The notes beneath the pieces are model-generated. The model was not told the origin of the DNA. It did not search any database and was given only the letters and a program-made list of their open reading frames with translations. The translations under genes were made by a program, and so were the position numbers. Below are positions 6,423 through 7,246 of a stretch of DNA of 7,246 nucleotides, piece by piece. This DNA is from Bacteroidales bacterium (GTDB lineage Bacteria > Bacteroidota > Bacteroidia > Bacteroidales > UBA7960), in NCBI GenBank assembly GCA_007120675.1, contig SKNE01000281.1, positions 1 through 7,246 on the forward strand, read 5' to 3'. The stretch's first letter is position 1, and every line of letters begins with the position of its first letter.

Positions 6423-6494
6423 CGGTTTGTTCTTGTGTTGGACATGACGGTTTGTGATGGTCACCCTGCGTTGGTCACCTTGCGGCGCCCCGCC
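6423..6494 (-). repeat. hisG-hisD spacer with two nested direct repeats
   Basis: Plus-strand TGGTCACCcTGCG (6458-6470) and TGGTCACCtTGCG (6472-6484) match at 12 of 13 bases with a 14-base period. Each contains GGTCACC, a palindrome around one central base. CGGTTTGT also occurs twice (6423-6430 and 6448-6455); on the minus strand one ACAAACCG copy abuts the chosen hisD ATG. The repeats could be leftovers of local slippage or a binding site. The spacer is coding only if hisD starts at the GTG at 6464. Confidence 0.45.
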
Positions 6495-7246
6495 TCATGA
6501 CACCATCTTTTCGATGGGCACCACCAGGATCCCCTCCGCCCCTTTCTCTTTCAGCTGGTGGATCACCTCCCAGAAATCGTCCTCGCTGACCACCGAGTGC
6601 AATGAGTACCATCCCTTGATCGCCAGCGGCATGATGGTGGGACTCTTGACGCCGGGCAGCAGGGCGATGATGTCGTCGAGCTTCTCTTCCGGGGCGTTCA
6701 GCAGGATGTACTTATTCCTGCCAGCCTGCTGCACCGTGCTGATGCGGAAAAGGAGTTGTTCAAGCAGCTCACTTACAGGGGCGGGCAGCCCGGGCCTGGC
6801 GATCAGGACGGCCTCACTGTGGATGATCGTCTCCACCTCTTTCAGTCCGTTGCTCAGCAGGGTACCGCCGGAACTCACGATCTCAAAGATGGCGTCAGCC
6901 AGTCCGAGGCCCGGCGTCACCTCCACCGACCCGCTCACGGGGTGGACCTCCGCCTCCAGCCCGTTTTTCTGGAGGAACTGCTCCAGGCATCGGGGATAGG
7001 AGGTGGCGATCCGCTTGTTGTTCAGAAATTCGATGCCCCGGTAATCGGTGTCACGGGGCACGGCCACCGACAGCCGGCAGCGGGAGAAGCCCAGGTGCCG
7101 GAGCACCTCCACGCGGCAATCCTGTTCCAGCACCTCGTTATAGCCCAGGATGCCGGCATCCGCCACGCCGTCCTGCACATAACGGGGGATGTCGTCGTCG
7201 CGCAGGAAGATGATCTCCAGGGGGAAGCCGCGCACACTGGCCTTCA
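6495..7246 (-). CDS. hisG: ATP phosphoribosyltransferase, long form, N-terminus cut by the right edge
   Basis: First enzyme of the pathway: it joins PRPP and ATP to make phosphoribosyl-ATP and is the usual point of histidine feedback inhibition. About 250 residues are visible and the frame stays open to the right edge; the GTG at 7235 is almost certainly internal. Roughly 35-40 N-terminal residues should lie outside. From the V at 7235, LRDDDIPRYVQDGVADAGILG (11-31) is the family's periplasmic-binding-like core, GSVEVTPGLGLADAI (102-116) precedes the PRPP loop SSGGTLLSNGL (121-131), and a C-terminal PII-like domain (about 170-246) contains NAPEEKL, LPGVKSPT, GAEGILVVPIEKM. That domain marks the long, self-regulated form, which needs no HisZ subunit. 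Its position at the 5' end of the operon is standard in Bacteroidota. Confidence 0.96.
   Translation of the reverse strand, partial: KASVRGFPLEIIFLRDDDIPRYVQDGVADAGILGYNEVLEQDCRVEVLRHLGFSRCRLSVAVPRDTDYRGIEFLNNKRIATSYPRCLEQFLQKNGLEAEVHPVSGSVEVTPGLGLADAIFEIVSSGGTLLSNGLKEVETIIHSEAVLIARPGLPAPVSELLEQLLFRISTVQQAGRNKYILLNAPEEKLDDIIALLPGVKSPTIMPLAIKGWYSLHSVVSEDDFWEVIHQLKEKGAEGILVVPIEKMVS

Larger units (their letters stand above)
323..7246 (-). other. Histidine biosynthesis operon hisG-D-CB-H-A-F-IE
   Basis: Seven co-directional genes follow one another with two 4-base overlaps (hisD/hisCB, hisH/hisA) and spacers of 72, 161, 30 and 97 bases. No terminator with a T-run was found between them, so a single transcript starting beyond the right edge is likely. 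The set covers all steps except histidinol-phosphate phosphatase. Confidence 0.9.

Noticed and set aside
6465..6494. A histidine-rich leader peptide or attenuator between hisG and hisD
   Set aside because: No His codon run is present; any his leader would be upstream of hisG, outside the window.
7022..7237. A small separate minus-strand frame at the right edge
   Set aside because: It is an out-of-frame shadow of hisG, whose conserved motifs are in the neighbouring frame.
1..7246. CRISPR arrays, insertion sequences, attachment sites, tRNAs or riboswitches
   Set aside because: No regularly spaced long repeats, transposase or integrase frames, terminal inverted repeats or tRNA-like folds were seen; nearly all sequence is accounted for by the genes.

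Overview
The window is almost entirely a histidine biosynthesis operon read on the minus strand, running from right to left in the order hisG (5' end cut by the right edge), hisD, a fused hisC-hisB, hisH, hisA, hisF and hisIE. The left end holds the last 105 codons of a plus-strand gene, a YyaL/SPATA20-type (DUF255) thioredoxin-fold protein. It converges on hisIE with only 4 bases between the two stop codons. No RNA gene, mobile element or CRISPR array was seen.

The gene order G-D-C-B-H-A-F-IE, the fused hisIE, the long-form HisG with a C-terminal regulatory domain, and A-rich leaders in place of strong Shine-Dalgarno sites all suggest Bacteroidota. The DNA is GC-rich (about 60 percent by eye), which is high for that phylum, so a GC-rich environmental lineage is likely. 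This is inference from layout and protein flavour; no marker gene is present. Codon use looks uniform, with no sign of recent transfer.

Layout from right to left: hisG 7246-6495; a 72-base repeat-containing spacer; hisD 6422-5106, overlapping the next gene by 4 bases (ATGA); hisCB 5109-3322; a 161-base GC-rich spacer with repeated GCGGTC words; hisH 3160-2573, overlapping hisA by 4 bases (ATGA); hisA 2576-1848; a 30-base spacer; hisF 1817-1065; a 97-base spacer with two perfect stem-loops; hisIE 967-323. Promoter and any leader or attenuator lie beyond the right edge.

Together the genes encode every step from PRPP and ATP to histidine except histidinol-phosphate phosphatase. HisG, HisIE, HisA and HisH/HisF make imidazole glycerol phosphate. 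The HisB half dehydrates it, the HisC half transaminates the product, and HisD oxidises histidinol to histidine. The most notable feature is the single 595-residue protein with an aminotransferase (HisC) N-terminal half and a dehydratase (HisB) C-terminal half, joined by a roughly 50-residue low-complexity linker. In it HisC takes the N-terminal place that a HAD phosphatase has in bifunctional HisB. Apart from this fusion, the spacer repeats and a codon-pair bias, the region is ordinary metabolism; I saw no evidence of a wholly new system.
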